This document shows positions 36,499-45,254 of a DNA stretch of 64,000 nucleotides, piece by piece. The position numbers and the translations under genes were made by a program. The number at the start of each line of letters is the position of its first letter. Position 1 is the first letter of the stretch. The DNA comes from Collimonas sp. OK412 (lineage in GTDB: Bacteria; Pseudomonadota; Gammaproteobacteria; Burkholderiales; Burkholderiaceae_D), in the NCBI RefSeq assembly GCF_900112135.1, contig NZ_FOLC01000019.1, forward strand, positions 1 to 64,000, written 5' to 3'. The notes beneath the pieces were generated by a model. That model searched no databases and was not told where the DNA came from. It worked only from the letters and a program-made list of their open reading frames with translations.

Positions 36499-37416
36499 TC
36501 AATACACGCCGCTTATCAAACTGTCGAAGCGCGCCTGCAGCGGCGTCTTGAGCGCCATTTCAAGCGCCGCCGTGATGACCGGTGAGTAAGGATCCTGGCG
36601 GCGCACGACAAGTCCTATGTCGCGCGAAAGCCCAGGGGTGATCGGCACCATGGCGATTTCCTGCCGCAATTCGATCAGGCTCAGCACGCTGTGCGGCACA
36701 ACCGCGCAAAAATCGCTGCAGCGCAGCTGGGAATACAGGGCGAAAATCGAATCGCTCTCCATGCGGATGCGCGGGCTGACGCCTGCGCGCCGGAACGCGG
36801 CGTCGACAATGCGGCGGCTTTGCATGTTGGCGGTCAGCAGGCACAAGGGCAGCTCTGCGACCTCGGCCCAGGTCAATGATGTCCGGCCTTGGAGCACGGA
36901 GCCGTCGCGCACGGCCAACACGTAACGCTCAACAAACAAAGGATAAACCAGGAATCCGTCCATCGACTTGTCGTCCATGAAGGTCAGGCCTATATCGATG
37001 TCGCAGGTGTCCAGGCGGCGCGCAATTTCATCGGAAGACAGAGACAGGACGGTGACCTTGATCTGGTCGTAGCTGGCCTGGCAGGACTGGGTCAGCAGGG
37101 GAACAATCGGCATGGTGGTTGGAATGGCGCCGATACGCAAGGTCCCGGACAGGTTTTTATGCGCGTCGACAGTCTCCTGGCGCATGGCGTCGTAGCTCGA
37201 CAGCATCTGCTGCGCCCAGCCGACAACGCGTTCGCCCTCCGCCGTCAACCCTTCATAATTCCTGCCGCGGCGCACCAGGCTGAGGTCAAGTTCCTTTTCG
37301 AGGTTGCGGATGGCATTGGAAAGAGCCGGTTGCGATACATGGCAGGCTTCTGCGGCGCGTGAGAAGTGTCCTATGTCTGCCAATGTCACCAAATATTTGA
37401 GCTGTCTTATAAACAT
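36499..37416 (-). CDS. LysR-family regulator upstream of formate dehydrogenase
   Basis: 305 residues. The N-terminal helix-turn-helix is 'QLKYLVTLADIGHFSRAAEA' then 'CHVSQPALSNAIRNLEKELD', and 'LVRRGRNYEGLTAEGERVVG' follows. The co-inducer domain spans about residues 90-295 ('LRIGAIPTTMPIVPLLTQSC'). It resembles OxyR/CynR-like LysR proteins found next to formate dehydrogenase genes. Unusually it lies on the same strand as its presumed target and upstream of it, not divergent. Confidence 0.92.
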   Translation of the reverse strand: MFIRQLKYLVTLADIGHFSRAAEACHVSQPALSNAIRNLEKELDLSLVRRGRNYEGLTAEGERVVGWAQQMLSSYDAMRQETVDAHKNLSGTLRIGAIPTTMPIVPLLTQSCQASYDQIKVTVLSLSSDEIARRLDTCDIDIGLTFMDDKSMDGFLVYPLFVERYVLAVRDGSVLQGRTSLTWAEVAELPLCLLTANMQSRRIVDAAFRRAGVSPRIRMESDSIFALYSQLRCSDFCAVVPHSVLSLIELRQEIAMVPITPGLSRDIGLVVRRQDPYSPVITAALEMALKTPLQARFDSLISGVY

Positions 37417-37508
37417 GGAAACGATGAGGATTTCGACTCGGCTAGGGTATGAATACCCGCCAAAGCAGATTTTTCAGGTGGTTTTGCAATCGAGGAAATT
37501 GCGGCTGA

Positions 37509-37545
37509 AACGTATATTACGTTATTCCCGTTAGAATATAACGTT
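37509..37545. promoter_or_regulatory. AT-rich inverted repeat before the LysR gene
   Basis: AACGTATATTACG (37509-37521) and GAATATAACGTT (37534-37545) form an imperfect inverted repeat, 93-130 bases ahead of the LysR start. It is a candidate operator for autoregulation. Confidence 0.35.
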
Positions 37546-37634
37546 TAGATGCAAATGACAGCGGACAGCTCTCCGCCGAGCAGTCGAAAATTCCGAGACT
37601 TCTTCCAATATTTCGTCTAGCCAGCGCCGGCAAA

Positions 37635-39173
37635 TCAGCCCATCTTTCCGGGTTCGCCGAACCATTGCGACGCAGCCTGAGCAGCTTCCTCATGACTGGC
37701 GGCGGCCTCGGCAGCCCAGGCGACGACGCCATCGGGGCGCACCAGCACAGCGCTCAAGCCCAGGCGATCCTTGGTGTCACTGGCTACATACGCGATCCGA
37801 TCGCCCCAGCCGCTTGCAAGCGCTTGAAACGGCCTGCCAGCGTCAAAATCCAGGAACAGGCCGTTTCCTTTCCTGAGGAGCGCACCGAGTTTTGTCCCAT
37901 CGGCTAACTCGAAGTCGGGAGCGCTGCGGCCCACCAGAAGGTGGCTGCCGCCTAGATCGTAACGGAGGGAAACACCCCATACGCGCTCGGCGAAGTATGT
38001 TGCGCCGTCGCGCGTGTCGATCAGATCGCGGATGATGGCTTCGAGCGCGCGCGAATGCATGCTCGGCCGCATGAGCGCGACTTGGGCGCGAGACCAGTCA
38101 AGGACCTGCGCTGCCACCGGCTGCCGCTCGCTCGAATAGCTGTCAAGCAGGCCGGCCGGCGCGTGGCCGCGGATGGTGGCAGCAAGTTTCCATCCAAGGT
38201 TCATGGCGTCGCCAAGCCCGAGGTTGAGCCCCTGGCCGCCTAAAGGGGAATGGATGTGCGCGGCGTCGCCGGCGAGCAGCACCCGTCCTTTACGGTAAGC
38301 CTTCGCCTGGTAAGCGCGATCCGTCCAGGTGGTGGCAAGCTGGAGGGCCGTCAGGGTGACCTCGGTACCGGAGATACGGCGCAACACCGCCTGCACGTGC
38401 TCAAGCGTGATCGGCTGGGTCCGGTGGAAAGCGCCGCCGTCGAAATCGACCATTGCGATGGTCCCGGGCCGCGATTGAAAATACATGCCGGTCGGCGTGT
38501 AGATGCGGCCTGAGCCAAGCTTGCCAGGATCGCCAATCTCGACCTGGACGGAATAGCCGGTGAATTCGGGATCGGTGCCGGTGAATTCAAAGCCGCCAGC
38601 CTTGCGCACCGTGCTGCGGCCGCCGTCACAACCGACGAGCCAGCGTCCGCGAAAAGTTTCGCCATTGGTTCGAATAGCCACTTCTTCATCCGACTGGTCG
38701 ATGTCTTCGACGCCGAGGCCGCGCCTGATTTCGACCCCCGTCGTGTTTGCGCGAGCGGCCAAGGCCGTTTCGATGTGCTCCATGTCAGCCGCCATATTGG
38801 TGGTGGCGGGGCTTGGCAGGCGATACGGCCATTTCGAGGTATCGACGTTGTCGTAGTCGAACGGGATGCCGGCGAAATGGCCAGCCTGGCGGCGCGGCTG
38901 TTGCATCTCCGGCCCGGCACTTGAGGTGCGGCTGCTTCCCGCGTCATCTTTCACGCGGAGCGGCGCCGTTATGTCGTTCAGCAATCCGCGGCGGTAGAAA
39001 GCTTCGATGGTGGGCGCCGATAGTCCGCGCATGCCGAACGGCAGCCGCTTTAACGGGGAACGCGGGTCCTCGGTTTGCTCCAGCACCAGCACAGAGATGC
39101 CTGCAAGCCGGAGCTCACAGGCGAGAAATAGGCCGACCGGACCTGCGCCGGCAATCACGACGTCATAAATCAT
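37635..39173 (-). CDS. FAD-dependent aromatic-type monooxygenase
   Basis: 512 residues from 39173, with AAGGAA six bases upstream. The N-terminal dinucleotide loop is 'DVVIAGAGPVGLFLACELRL', the second motif 'WLVGCDGGRSTVRKAGGFEF' and the FAD ribityl motif 'LAGDAAHIHSPLGGQGLNLG', which together define the PheA/TfdB group of single-component flavin monooxygenases (FAD_binding_3). The C-terminal thioredoxin-like domain ends in 'LVRPDGVVAWAA'. Such enzymes hydroxylate phenols, polyketides or antibiotics such as rifampicin and tetracycline with NAD(P)H and O2. No pathway genes are adjacent, so the substrate is open. Confidence 0.9.
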   Translation of the reverse strand: MIYDVVIAGAGPVGLFLACELRLAGISVLVLEQTEDPRSPLKRLPFGMRGLSAPTIEAFYRRGLLNDITAPLRVKDDAGSSRTSSAGPEMQQPRRQAGHFAGIPFDYDNVDTSKWPYRLPSPATTNMAADMEHIETALAARANTTGVEIRRGLGVEDIDQSDEEVAIRTNGETFRGRWLVGCDGGRSTVRKAGGFEFTGTDPEFTGYSVQVEIGDPGKLGSGRIYTPTGMYFQSRPGTIAMVDFDGGAFHRTQPITLEHVQAVLRRISGTEVTLTALQLATTWTDRAYQAKAYRKGRVLLAGDAAHIHSPLGGQGLNLGLGDAMNLGWKLAATIRGHAPAGLLDSYSSERQPVAAQVLDWSRAQVALMRPSMHSRALEAIIRDLIDTRDGATYFAERVWGVSLRYDLGGSHLLVGRSAPDFELADGTKLGALLRKGNGLFLDFDAGRPFQALASGWGDRIAYVASDTKDRLGLSAVLVRPDGVVAWAAEAAASHEEAAQAASQWFGEPGKMG

Positions 39174-39665
39174 GGGAAATTCCTTCAGCGCCTTGGCGCC
39201 AAGATGTACTGTCAAAAAGGAGAAGGGCGGTTCGCTGACGATCAGCAGTGGCAAGCAATCCGCAAATGCAACGCAACTTGCCGCCTTGGCGGCGGTGTTT
39301 CAATTCATCGTCCCGAACGAGTCAGAAACGTGTGAATGGCGTTCAGCGTGCAGGCTCAGGATGTGAGCCGACTGGGGCAACCTCAATTGGCAAGTGTGGA
39401 TTTTGCGCCGGTTTCAGCTGCTTCAATATGGATTACGAAACAGGAAACGCGCATCGGGATGAATGATCATGGAAATCCATAATTTCCCGATGCACGTGAT
39501 ATTGGATAAAAAGTCACAAGGTGTCAAGTCGCCGGATAGTGCTACGTGATCGCTTGATCGCGTCGTGCATGAAATCCATCGACCAGGCATCGTTGATCGA
39601 CGTTGACGCCGACAGCAAGGACGACAAGGCGCCGCCGGCACGACGCTGATTGAATATGGCCGCGC
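39174..39665. other. Intergenic stretch without a supported gene
   Basis: This 492-base gap should hold the promoter of the monooxygenase. A short plus-strand frame near 39560-39650 ends in a highly charged tail (SLIDVDADSKDDKAPPARR) and could be a gene remnant, but no family was recognised and no start with a ribosome-binding site was found. Confidence 0.4.
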
Positions 39666-41072
39666 TTAAACATTGCCGTAAAGCGCCCGGGGGCGATCAT
39701 TCAGCGTTTCCGCAAGGATCTTCAACGCCACGATCAGGTCTTCCCGCGACGAGGCGCTGGAAAGATTGATTCTTACACCGTGTTCGCTTTCCGATCGATC
39801 GACCGCAAATGCCGAAGCCGGCATCACGCTAACGCCGCGCGCCTTTGCGTTGGCTGCGAAGTCATCGGCGCGCCAGGGGGCCGGCAGGACCAGCCAGATA
39901 AACATGCATGCGGGATCACTGCTGATCTGGGCACCGTTAAGAATGCCATGCGCCAGATCGTGGCGATATTTCAGTTCTTTGCGTTGCGCTGCGAGCAGCT
40001 GGGCAGTGATGCCATTCTCGATCCACAAGGAGGCGATCAGCATGGAGATCGGCGCCGGCATCCAGGCGGTGGTGCGCACCGCTTCGGCGGCAATCGCGGC
40101 ACGGTGCGGCGGTGTCGCTAAAAAGCCGAGGCGCAAGCCAGGAGCCAGCAGTTTTGAAGTCGAGGAAATGTGATATGTGCGCTCAGGGCACAAGCTCGCC
40201 AGCGGCGGCAGGCGCTGATCGACCAAGGGGCCGTAGACATCATCTTCAATGATCTGAACGTCATGGCGCCGAGCAATTTCCGCCAGCGCGGCCCGGCGCT
40301 CCAGGCTCATGACAACGACGGTAGGATTCTGGAAGTTCGGTACGATGAAAATCGCCTTCACCTTGCGTGCTGCACACTCGCGCTCAAGCACTTCCGGCAA
40401 CATGCCCTGAGCGTCGCTGGTCACTCCGACGATCTCGAAATGGAATACCGGCGCCAGTGCCTTCAAGCCATAGTAAGTCAAGCGGTCCGCCAGTATTGCA
40501 CCGTCGATTCCCATCAAGCTGTTCATCACCGCGTACAGCGCATGCTGCGCGCCGCTGGTGACAACGACATTCTCAGGGTCCGGTTCAAAGCCGGGCGCCG
40601 CCATCCATTTCGCGCCAGCGGCCCTGGCCCAGGACGGACCTTGCGGCGGCTGATACTCCTGCAATTCGACAAAACGCGGATCTTTCGGCAGAACGGCCAT
40701 GGTCAGCGCCAGCTGGTCAAGATAATCGCGCGTCGCCGGACGGTTCACGGTCAGGTCGATGCCGTTGGAATGGGACGGGCCGACGGCCGGCACATGCGGC
40801 ATCGCGCCGCCGGTCACCATCGAACCGCGCCGCTTGCTGCCGATCACCAGTCCGCTTAGCTGCAATTCGCGATAGCTGCGCGACACGGTCGAGACATTGA
40901 TGCCCATTTCCTCCGCCAGTTGCCGCTGCGGCGGCAGGCAACTCCCCGGCGCATAGACACCGCTGCGGATGTCGGCTTCCAGCTTGGCAGCCAGCTCCTG
41001 GTAGGTGAACGGTTTTGCCAGTCCGGGGCGACGCGGGGGAGGGGCGAAATGACGATTTTCGTGTTTTGGCAA
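39666..41072 (-). CDS. MocR/PdxR-type regulator (GntR helix-turn-helix plus aminotransferase fold)
   Basis: 468 residues from a TTG start at 41072, preferred because GGAG lies eight bases upstream; an ATG at 41120 would add 16 residues. The N-terminal winged helix reads 'YQELAAKLEADIRSGVYAPG' and 'LAEEMGINVSTVSRSYRELQ'. The large C-terminal domain is a fold-type I aminotransferase with the PLP lysine in 'ISSTSKLLAPGLRLGFLA', the PLP-ring Asp in 'VQIIEDDVYGPL' and Tyr in 'ADRLTYYGLKA'. MocR proteins usually activate genes of amino-acid or PLP-linked metabolism. The divergent DadA-like oxidase is the likely target. Confidence 0.92.
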   Translation of the reverse strand: MPKHENRHFAPPPRRPGLAKPFTYQELAAKLEADIRSGVYAPGSCLPPQRQLAEEMGINVSTVSRSYRELQLSGLVIGSKRRGSMVTGGAMPHVPAVGPSHSNGIDLTVNRPATRDYLDQLALTMAVLPKDPRFVELQEYQPPQGPSWARAAGAKWMAAPGFEPDPENVVVTSGAQHALYAVMNSLMGIDGAILADRLTYYGLKALAPVFHFEIVGVTSDAQGMLPEVLERECAARKVKAIFIVPNFQNPTVVVMSLERRAALAEIARRHDVQIIEDDVYGPLVDQRLPPLASLCPERTYHISSTSKLLAPGLRLGFLATPPHRAAIAAEAVRTTAWMPAPISMLIASLWIENGITAQLLAAQRKELKYRHDLAHGILNGAQISSDPACMFIWLVLPAPWRADDFAANAKARGVSVMPASAFAVDRSESEHGVRINLSSASSREDLIVALKILAETLNDRPRALYGNV

Positions 41073-41082
41073 GAGAATGGCT

Positions 41083-41258
41083 CCATACAAAAATAATTTG
41101 AATCGTGCAAACACGGGCATTGTAACCCAGTCTTGTGTTTCTGATTATCGACAACATTGCTAGAAGATAAGAGTTTGTGGCCGCTAGAAGGGAAGGATAA
41201 AAATATCTTGTACCCATACAAAACTTATGTAAATATATGAATTGTAAATTTTGTGTGG
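41083..41258. promoter_or_regulatory. Repeated CCATACAAAA sites in the MocR-dadA divergent region
   Basis: The 10-mer CCATACAAAA occurs at 41083-41092 and 41214-41223 in direct orientation, and a 9-of-10 copy occurs inverted at 41249-41258 (TTTTGTGTGG). MocR/PdxR proteins are known to bind direct repeats in such gaps, so these are the probable binding sites. Confidence 0.5.
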
Positions 41259-41372
41259 ACACTAAAATTATTTGTATTGCCATCTAAAGTAAAAGAGCAC
41301 ACCCGGTGCGGACGGTCTGCAGCGGAAAGCTCGGCGTACTTGGACATTCCTTTATCTACGGGCGGACCGGTC

Positions 41373-42605
41373 ATGGCAAATGTGGCAGTTCTCGGCGCTG
41401 GTTTTGTTGGCCTGTCGGCAGCGTATTGGCTGATGCGGGACGGTCATCAGGTCACCGTGTACGATCCGGCCGGCGTCGCCGGCGGCGCTTCGTATGGGAA
41501 CGCGGGCACCTTTGCCAACTATGCGTGCATCCCGGTAAATAATCCGTCGGTGTTCCGGGATCTTCCCCGTTTCTTGCTATCTTCGGACAGCCCGTTTCGC
41601 CTGCGCTGGGGTTACCTGCCGCAATTGGCGCCGTGGCTGGCGCGGTTCCTGTGGAACTCGACGGAACGGCGCTATGCTGCTTCCGCCGGCGCGCTGTCGG
41701 TGCTGCTGAGCCGTGCGCATGACGGCTATCGTGAAATGATCGAACAGGCAAACCTGGCGCAGTTCATCCGTCCCAGCGAGTGCCTGTATCTGTATTCGGG
41801 GGCGGCGGCCTTCCGTGCATCCGAGCCGGCGTTAACCTTGCGGCGCTCGCTTGGCGTCGATTTCAGCATTGTCAGCCGCGAGCAGGTCCAGCGAATGGAA
41901 CCGCAATTGAGTCCTCTTTTCGACCGCGGCGTCCTGTTTTCCGGTTCCTGGTTTTTGTCTGACCCGGAGGCCTTTCTGAAAAAACTGGAAACCTGGTTAA
42001 GCCAATCAGGTTTGCGCATGGAGACCCATGCCGTAAATACCATCAAGCCGCAACCGAATGGCGTGCTGCTGGAAACCGACGCAGGCAGCGCGGCCTATGA
42101 CTACGTCGCGGTCTGCGCCGGCGCGCACTCGCGCCCCTTCGCCATGCAGTGCGGCGACCGCATTCCTCTAGACACTGAACGCGGCTACCACATCACGTAT
42201 CCCGGCACCGCCAATCTCATCTCGCGCCCGGTCGGCTGGGCGGAGCGGGGGTTCTACATGACACCGATGGAAAAAGGCATCCGCGTGGCCGGCACGGTCG
42301 AACTGGCCGGCCTGAACCCGCGCAAACACCAAGGGCTGCTGGAATTGCTGCGATTTTCATCGCAGCGCGCCTTGCCGGCGTTGACCGCACCCAGCGAATC
42401 CTGGCTGGGCTTCCGGCCGACATTGCCGGACGGCCTTCCAGTGATGGGCCGATCGCGCGCATCGGCACGCGTGATTTATGCGTTCGGCCACCAGCATATC
42501 GGCCTGACCTTGGGCGGCCTGAGCGGCGCCGTGGTTGCAGACCTGGTCGCCGGCCGGACTTCGCCGTTCAGCCTGGCGCCGTATGCAGGGGATCGTTTTT
42601 ACTGA
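41373..42605 (+). CDS. DadA-like FAD-dependent amino-acid dehydrogenase
   Basis: 410 residues from the ATG at 41373; the frame extends upstream but the FAD loop requires a start here ('VAVLGAGFVGLSAAYWLMRD'). A DAO-type fold follows: 'GGASYGNAGTFANYACIPVN' near residue 40, 'YVAVCAGAHSRPFA' and the C-terminal 'YAFGHQHIGLTLGGLSGAVV'. Its closest recognised group is the small subunit of D-amino-acid dehydrogenase (DadA), which passes electrons to quinones. It is divergent from a MocR regulator and followed by an amino-acid binding protein, which together suggest uptake and oxidation of an amino acid. Confidence 0.88.
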   Translation: MANVAVLGAGFVGLSAAYWLMRDGHQVTVYDPAGVAGGASYGNAGTFANYACIPVNNPSVFRDLPRFLLSSDSPFRLRWGYLPQLAPWLARFLWNSTERRYAASAGALSVLLSRAHDGYREMIEQANLAQFIRPSECLYLYSGAAAFRASEPALTLRRSLGVDFSIVSREQVQRMEPQLSPLFDRGVLFSGSWFLSDPEAFLKKLETWLSQSGLRMETHAVNTIKPQPNGVLLETDAGSAAYDYVAVCAGAHSRPFAMQCGDRIPLDTERGYHITYPGTANLISRPVGWAERGFYMTPMEKGIRVAGTVELAGLNPRKHQGLLELLRFSSQRALPALTAPSESWLGFRPTLPDGLPVMGRSRASARVIYAFGHQHIGLTLGGLSGAVVADLVAGRTSPFSLAPYAGDRFY

Positions 42606-42618
42606 AAGCAGGAAATGC

Positions 42619-42666
42619 AGGTCGGCAGGGCGGCAGGTCGGCAGGGCGGCAGGGCGGCAGGGCAGT
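42619..42666. repeat. Six tandem copies of an 8-bp unit (AGGKCGGC)
   Basis: From 42619 the units read AGGTCGGC, AGGGCGGC, AGGTCGGC, AGGGCGGC, AGGGCGGC and a decayed AGGGCAGT. They lie in the gap between the DadA-like gene and the binding-protein gene, and could vary in copy number by slippage. Confidence 0.8.
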
Positions 42667-42756
42667 AGGGGCGCAAAAAAATACAGATCCGGATTCGGGA
42701 AGTCGCGCGGCAGGAATGGGATTTGTGTTCTCTCAAACATCAACTTGGAGATGGTC

Positions 42757-43899
42757 ATGAACAAAATATCTTTTCAACTGGCCCTGGCAGGCTTTGGCGT
42801 GACAGCGGCGCTCATGCCGGCATGGTGTTTTGGCGCCGGGGAGCAAATCGTCAAAATCGGCCTGACCAGTCCCTTATCGGGAGCGCAAGCGGCGATCGGA
42901 AAGGACAACCAGAACGGCGCACAAATGGCGATTGATCAGCTCAACCAGCAGGGACTGGTGATTGGCGGTTCGAAAATCAAGTTCCAGCTGCTCAACGAAG
43001 ACGACCAGGCCGATCCGAAAATCGGCGTGCAGGTGGCGCAGAAACTGGTTGATGAAGGCGTCAAGGCAGTGATAGGGCCGTACAACTCAGGGGTCGCGAT
43101 GCCTGCCTCCAAGGTATACAACGATGCGCAGATCGTGCTCGCGGTGATCGCTTCCAATCCGAAAATAACCACGCAAGGCTATCCCTACGTGTTCAGGGTT
43201 ACGCCCAGCGACAATGCGCTGGGCGGCACGATGGGCATCTACGCAGCAAAGGAAATAGCCCTGAAAAGAGTCGCGGTGATCGATGACCGCAGCGCCTACG
43301 GCGTCGGCGTCGCGGATGAATTCATCAAAAAAGCCAAGGCCAACGGCATTGAAATTATCGGACGCGACTACACCAACGACAAGGCCACCGATTTCAACGC
43401 CATCATTACTTCCATCAAGAGCAAGAAACCCGACGGCATTTTCTATGGCGGCATGTACAGCCAAGGTTCCGGGATGAAGCGCCAGATGAAGCAGCTGGGG
43501 ATGAATGTTTACCTGATGGGCGGCGACGGCATCTGCAACGCCGAGATGGGGAAACTCGGCGGCGACGCGGTTGATGAAAAAGTCTTGTGTACGGTCGGCG
43601 GCATCATCCTTGACCAGAATCCGCTCGGCAAAGACTTTTCTGCACGCTATGAGAAACGCTTCCAGCTGAAGCCGTTGATGTATTCAATATCCTTCTATGA
43701 CGGGGTAATGGTGGTTGCCGAGGCAATGAAGAAAGCCGATTCGGTGGATCCGAAAAAATTTGCTCCGGCGATGGCGACCGTCAGTTATAAAGGCATTGCG
43801 GGTTCTTACGAATTCGACCAAAACAGGGATCTGAAGAATTCCCCGGTGACTGTCTATCGTTTCACCAAAAGCGTGCCTGTGCCGGTGAAGACTTATTGA
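42757..43899 (+). CDS. Branched-chain amino-acid type periplasmic binding protein (LivJ-like)
   Basis: 380 residues from 42757, where GGAG lies six bases upstream. A signal peptide ends at CFGAG. The mature protein is a type I periplasmic-binding fold: 'VKIGLTSPLSGAQAAIGKDN', 'VIGPYNSGVAMPASKVYND', 'RVAVIDDRSAYGVGVADEF' and 'PDGIFYGGMYSQGSGMKRQM'. These belong to the LivJ/BraC group. No LivHMGF genes are nearby, so it must share another transporter or work as a sensor partner. It lies 151 bases after the DadA-like gene, with the 8-bp repeat tract in between, and may belong to the same MocR-controlled unit. Confidence 0.92.
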   Translation: MNKISFQLALAGFGVTAALMPAWCFGAGEQIVKIGLTSPLSGAQAAIGKDNQNGAQMAIDQLNQQGLVIGGSKIKFQLLNEDDQADPKIGVQVAQKLVDEGVKAVIGPYNSGVAMPASKVYNDAQIVLAVIASNPKITTQGYPYVFRVTPSDNALGGTMGIYAAKEIALKRVAVIDDRSAYGVGVADEFIKKAKANGIEIIGRDYTNDKATDFNAIITSIKSKKPDGIFYGGMYSQGSGMKRQMKQLGMNVYLMGGDGICNAEMGKLGGDAVDEKVLCTVGGIILDQNPLGKDFSARYEKRFQLKPLMYSISFYDGVMVVAEAMKKADSVDPKKFAPAMATVSYKGIAGSYEFDQNRDLKNSPVTVYRFTKSVPVPVKTY

Positions 43900-43924
43900 T
43901 GCTTGCCAATCGGTCCTTGAAAAT

Positions 43925-44416
43925 TTACTGTACCGCCTGAGGCAGATGCCCGAGGGGCATGGTCATCTGCGCCTTGACCGTGGCAATGGCGAAATTGCTG
44001 CGAATGTCGCTGACACCCGGCAGCTTGAGCAACGTGCCTAACAAGAAATTCTCGTAGGCCCGCAAGTCCGGAACCACGACCTGCAACAGGAAGTCGGATT
44101 CGCCGGAAACCAGGTGGCAGGACACGACCTCCGTCAACAGAGCCACCGCGTTGCGAAAGGAGGTCGATGTCTCCTCATGGTGGCGCTCGACCTTCACCCC
44201 GACAAACACCGTCAGCCCCAAGCCAATGCCGGTCCGATCCAGATCCGCGTGGTAACCACGGATGACGCCGGCCTCTTCAAGCAGGCGCACCCGGCGCAGA
44301 CACGGGGACGGCGACAAGCCCACTTCTTCCGCGAGTTGCACATTGGTCAGGCGGGCATCGCGCTGTAGCGCGGCCAGGATGCGCCGGTCAAGATTGTCCA
44401 ACTTCATATTTGGCAT
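43925..44416 (-). CDS. Lrp/AsnC-family regulator
   Basis: 163 residues. The helix-turn-helix is 'DNLDRRILAALQRDARLTNV' and 'LAEEVGLSPSPCLRRVRLLE', and the RAM ligand-binding domain follows ('LGLTVFVGVKVERHHEE', 'VVSCHLVSGESDFLLQVVVP'). It forms dimers to octamers and responds to amino acids. It faces away from a LysE-type exporter across 136 bases that contain a palindrome (44439-44449), the usual arrangement for control of amino-acid export. No ribosome-binding site is visible before either candidate ATG (44416, 44407). Confidence 0.93.
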   Translation of the reverse strand: MPNMKLDNLDRRILAALQRDARLTNVQLAEEVGLSPSPCLRRVRLLEEAGVIRGYHADLDRTGIGLGLTVFVGVKVERHHEETSTSFRNAVALLTEVVSCHLVSGESDFLLQVVVPDLRAYENFLLGTLLKLPGVSDIRSNFAIATVKAQMTMPLGHLPQAVQ

Positions 44417-44438
44417 GAAATGAATTTTTATATGATAT

Positions 44439-44449
44439 GAATGGCATTC
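44439..44449. promoter_or_regulatory. Palindrome GAATGGCATTC between Lrp and LysE genes
   Basis: An 11-base perfect palindrome (GAATG-G-CATTC) within an AT-rich part of the divergent gap. Its place fits an Lrp-type binding site that acts on both promoters. Confidence 0.4.
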
Positions 44450-44552
44450 TGTGCCAATTATAGAACATTTGGCGATCCGATTCGCAACGTGAACCCTACG
44501 GTATGCAGTTATGCTATCAGGCTCGTAACTATCTATTCAGAAGGCTTCAGGC

Positions 44553-45188
44553 ATGGCGAATCTTGGGATGTTTATTGGCGCACTGGTTGCGGTTTATCTG
44601 GTTCCCGGGCCTGACATGGTGCTGGTCCTGCAGACCTCCAGTGCGCAGGGACGCTGGCATGCGTTGGCGACTGCGGCAGGCCTGGGCTTGGCGCGGGCCG
44701 CTCACGTCACTTTGGCGGCCGTCGGCCTGGCGACGCTCTTGCGAACCGTGCCTTGGGCCTTCGAGGTGGTGAGAATGGTCGGCGTGGCGTATCTGGTCTG
44801 GCTCGGGATCAAACTGGTGCGAGCCTCGTCCCTTGTACCCGAAACCTCCGCGGCGACGTCCGCTGTCTCAGCGCAGGCCTACCGTACTGCTGCCTGGCGC
44901 GGCCTGTTGACCAACATTACCAATCCCAAGGCGTTACTGTTCTGTTCGGTGCTGTTGCCGCAGTTCGTGCATGCAGACGCCGGCAACGTCGCTGGCCAGT
45001 TCTTGCTGTTGGGCGTGTTACTCGTGGCAATCGGCTTGCTGTTCGACGTTCTGTACGCGATGGCAGGTGCGGCCCTCGGCTATTGGATAGAAAGGCGTCC
45101 TGTAGTCCAAACCGTACAGCGCTGGACATTCGCTGTACTGCTGATCGGCTTTGGCGCCCGGCTGGCCGTTGCGGGCCAGCCGGGGTGA
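44553..45188 (+). CDS. LysE/RhtB-family amino-acid exporter
   Basis: 211 residues, about six membrane helices. The family signature is at the N-terminus: 'GALVAVYLVPGPDMVLVLQT', followed by a Gln and a G-rich second helix ('ATAAGLGLARAAHVTLAAVG'), and 'RGLLTNITNPKALLFCSVLL' in the middle. RhtB-type proteins expel amino acids or their analogues using the proton gradient. The divergent Lrp-type regulator is the probable activator. Confidence 0.92.
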   Translation: MANLGMFIGALVAVYLVPGPDMVLVLQTSSAQGRWHALATAAGLGLARAAHVTLAAVGLATLLRTVPWAFEVVRMVGVAYLVWLGIKLVRASSLVPETSAATSAVSAQAYRTAAWRGLLTNITNPKALLFCSVLLPQFVHADAGNVAGQFLLLGVLLVAIGLLFDVLYAMAGAALGYWIERRPVVQTVQRWTFAVLLIGFGARLAVAGQPG

Positions 45189-45254
45189 GGCCCGTTATTT
45201 GTGCAAGCGCTCTGATGTAATAATGTTGGCGCAAAAATCCATCTAACTCATTGG

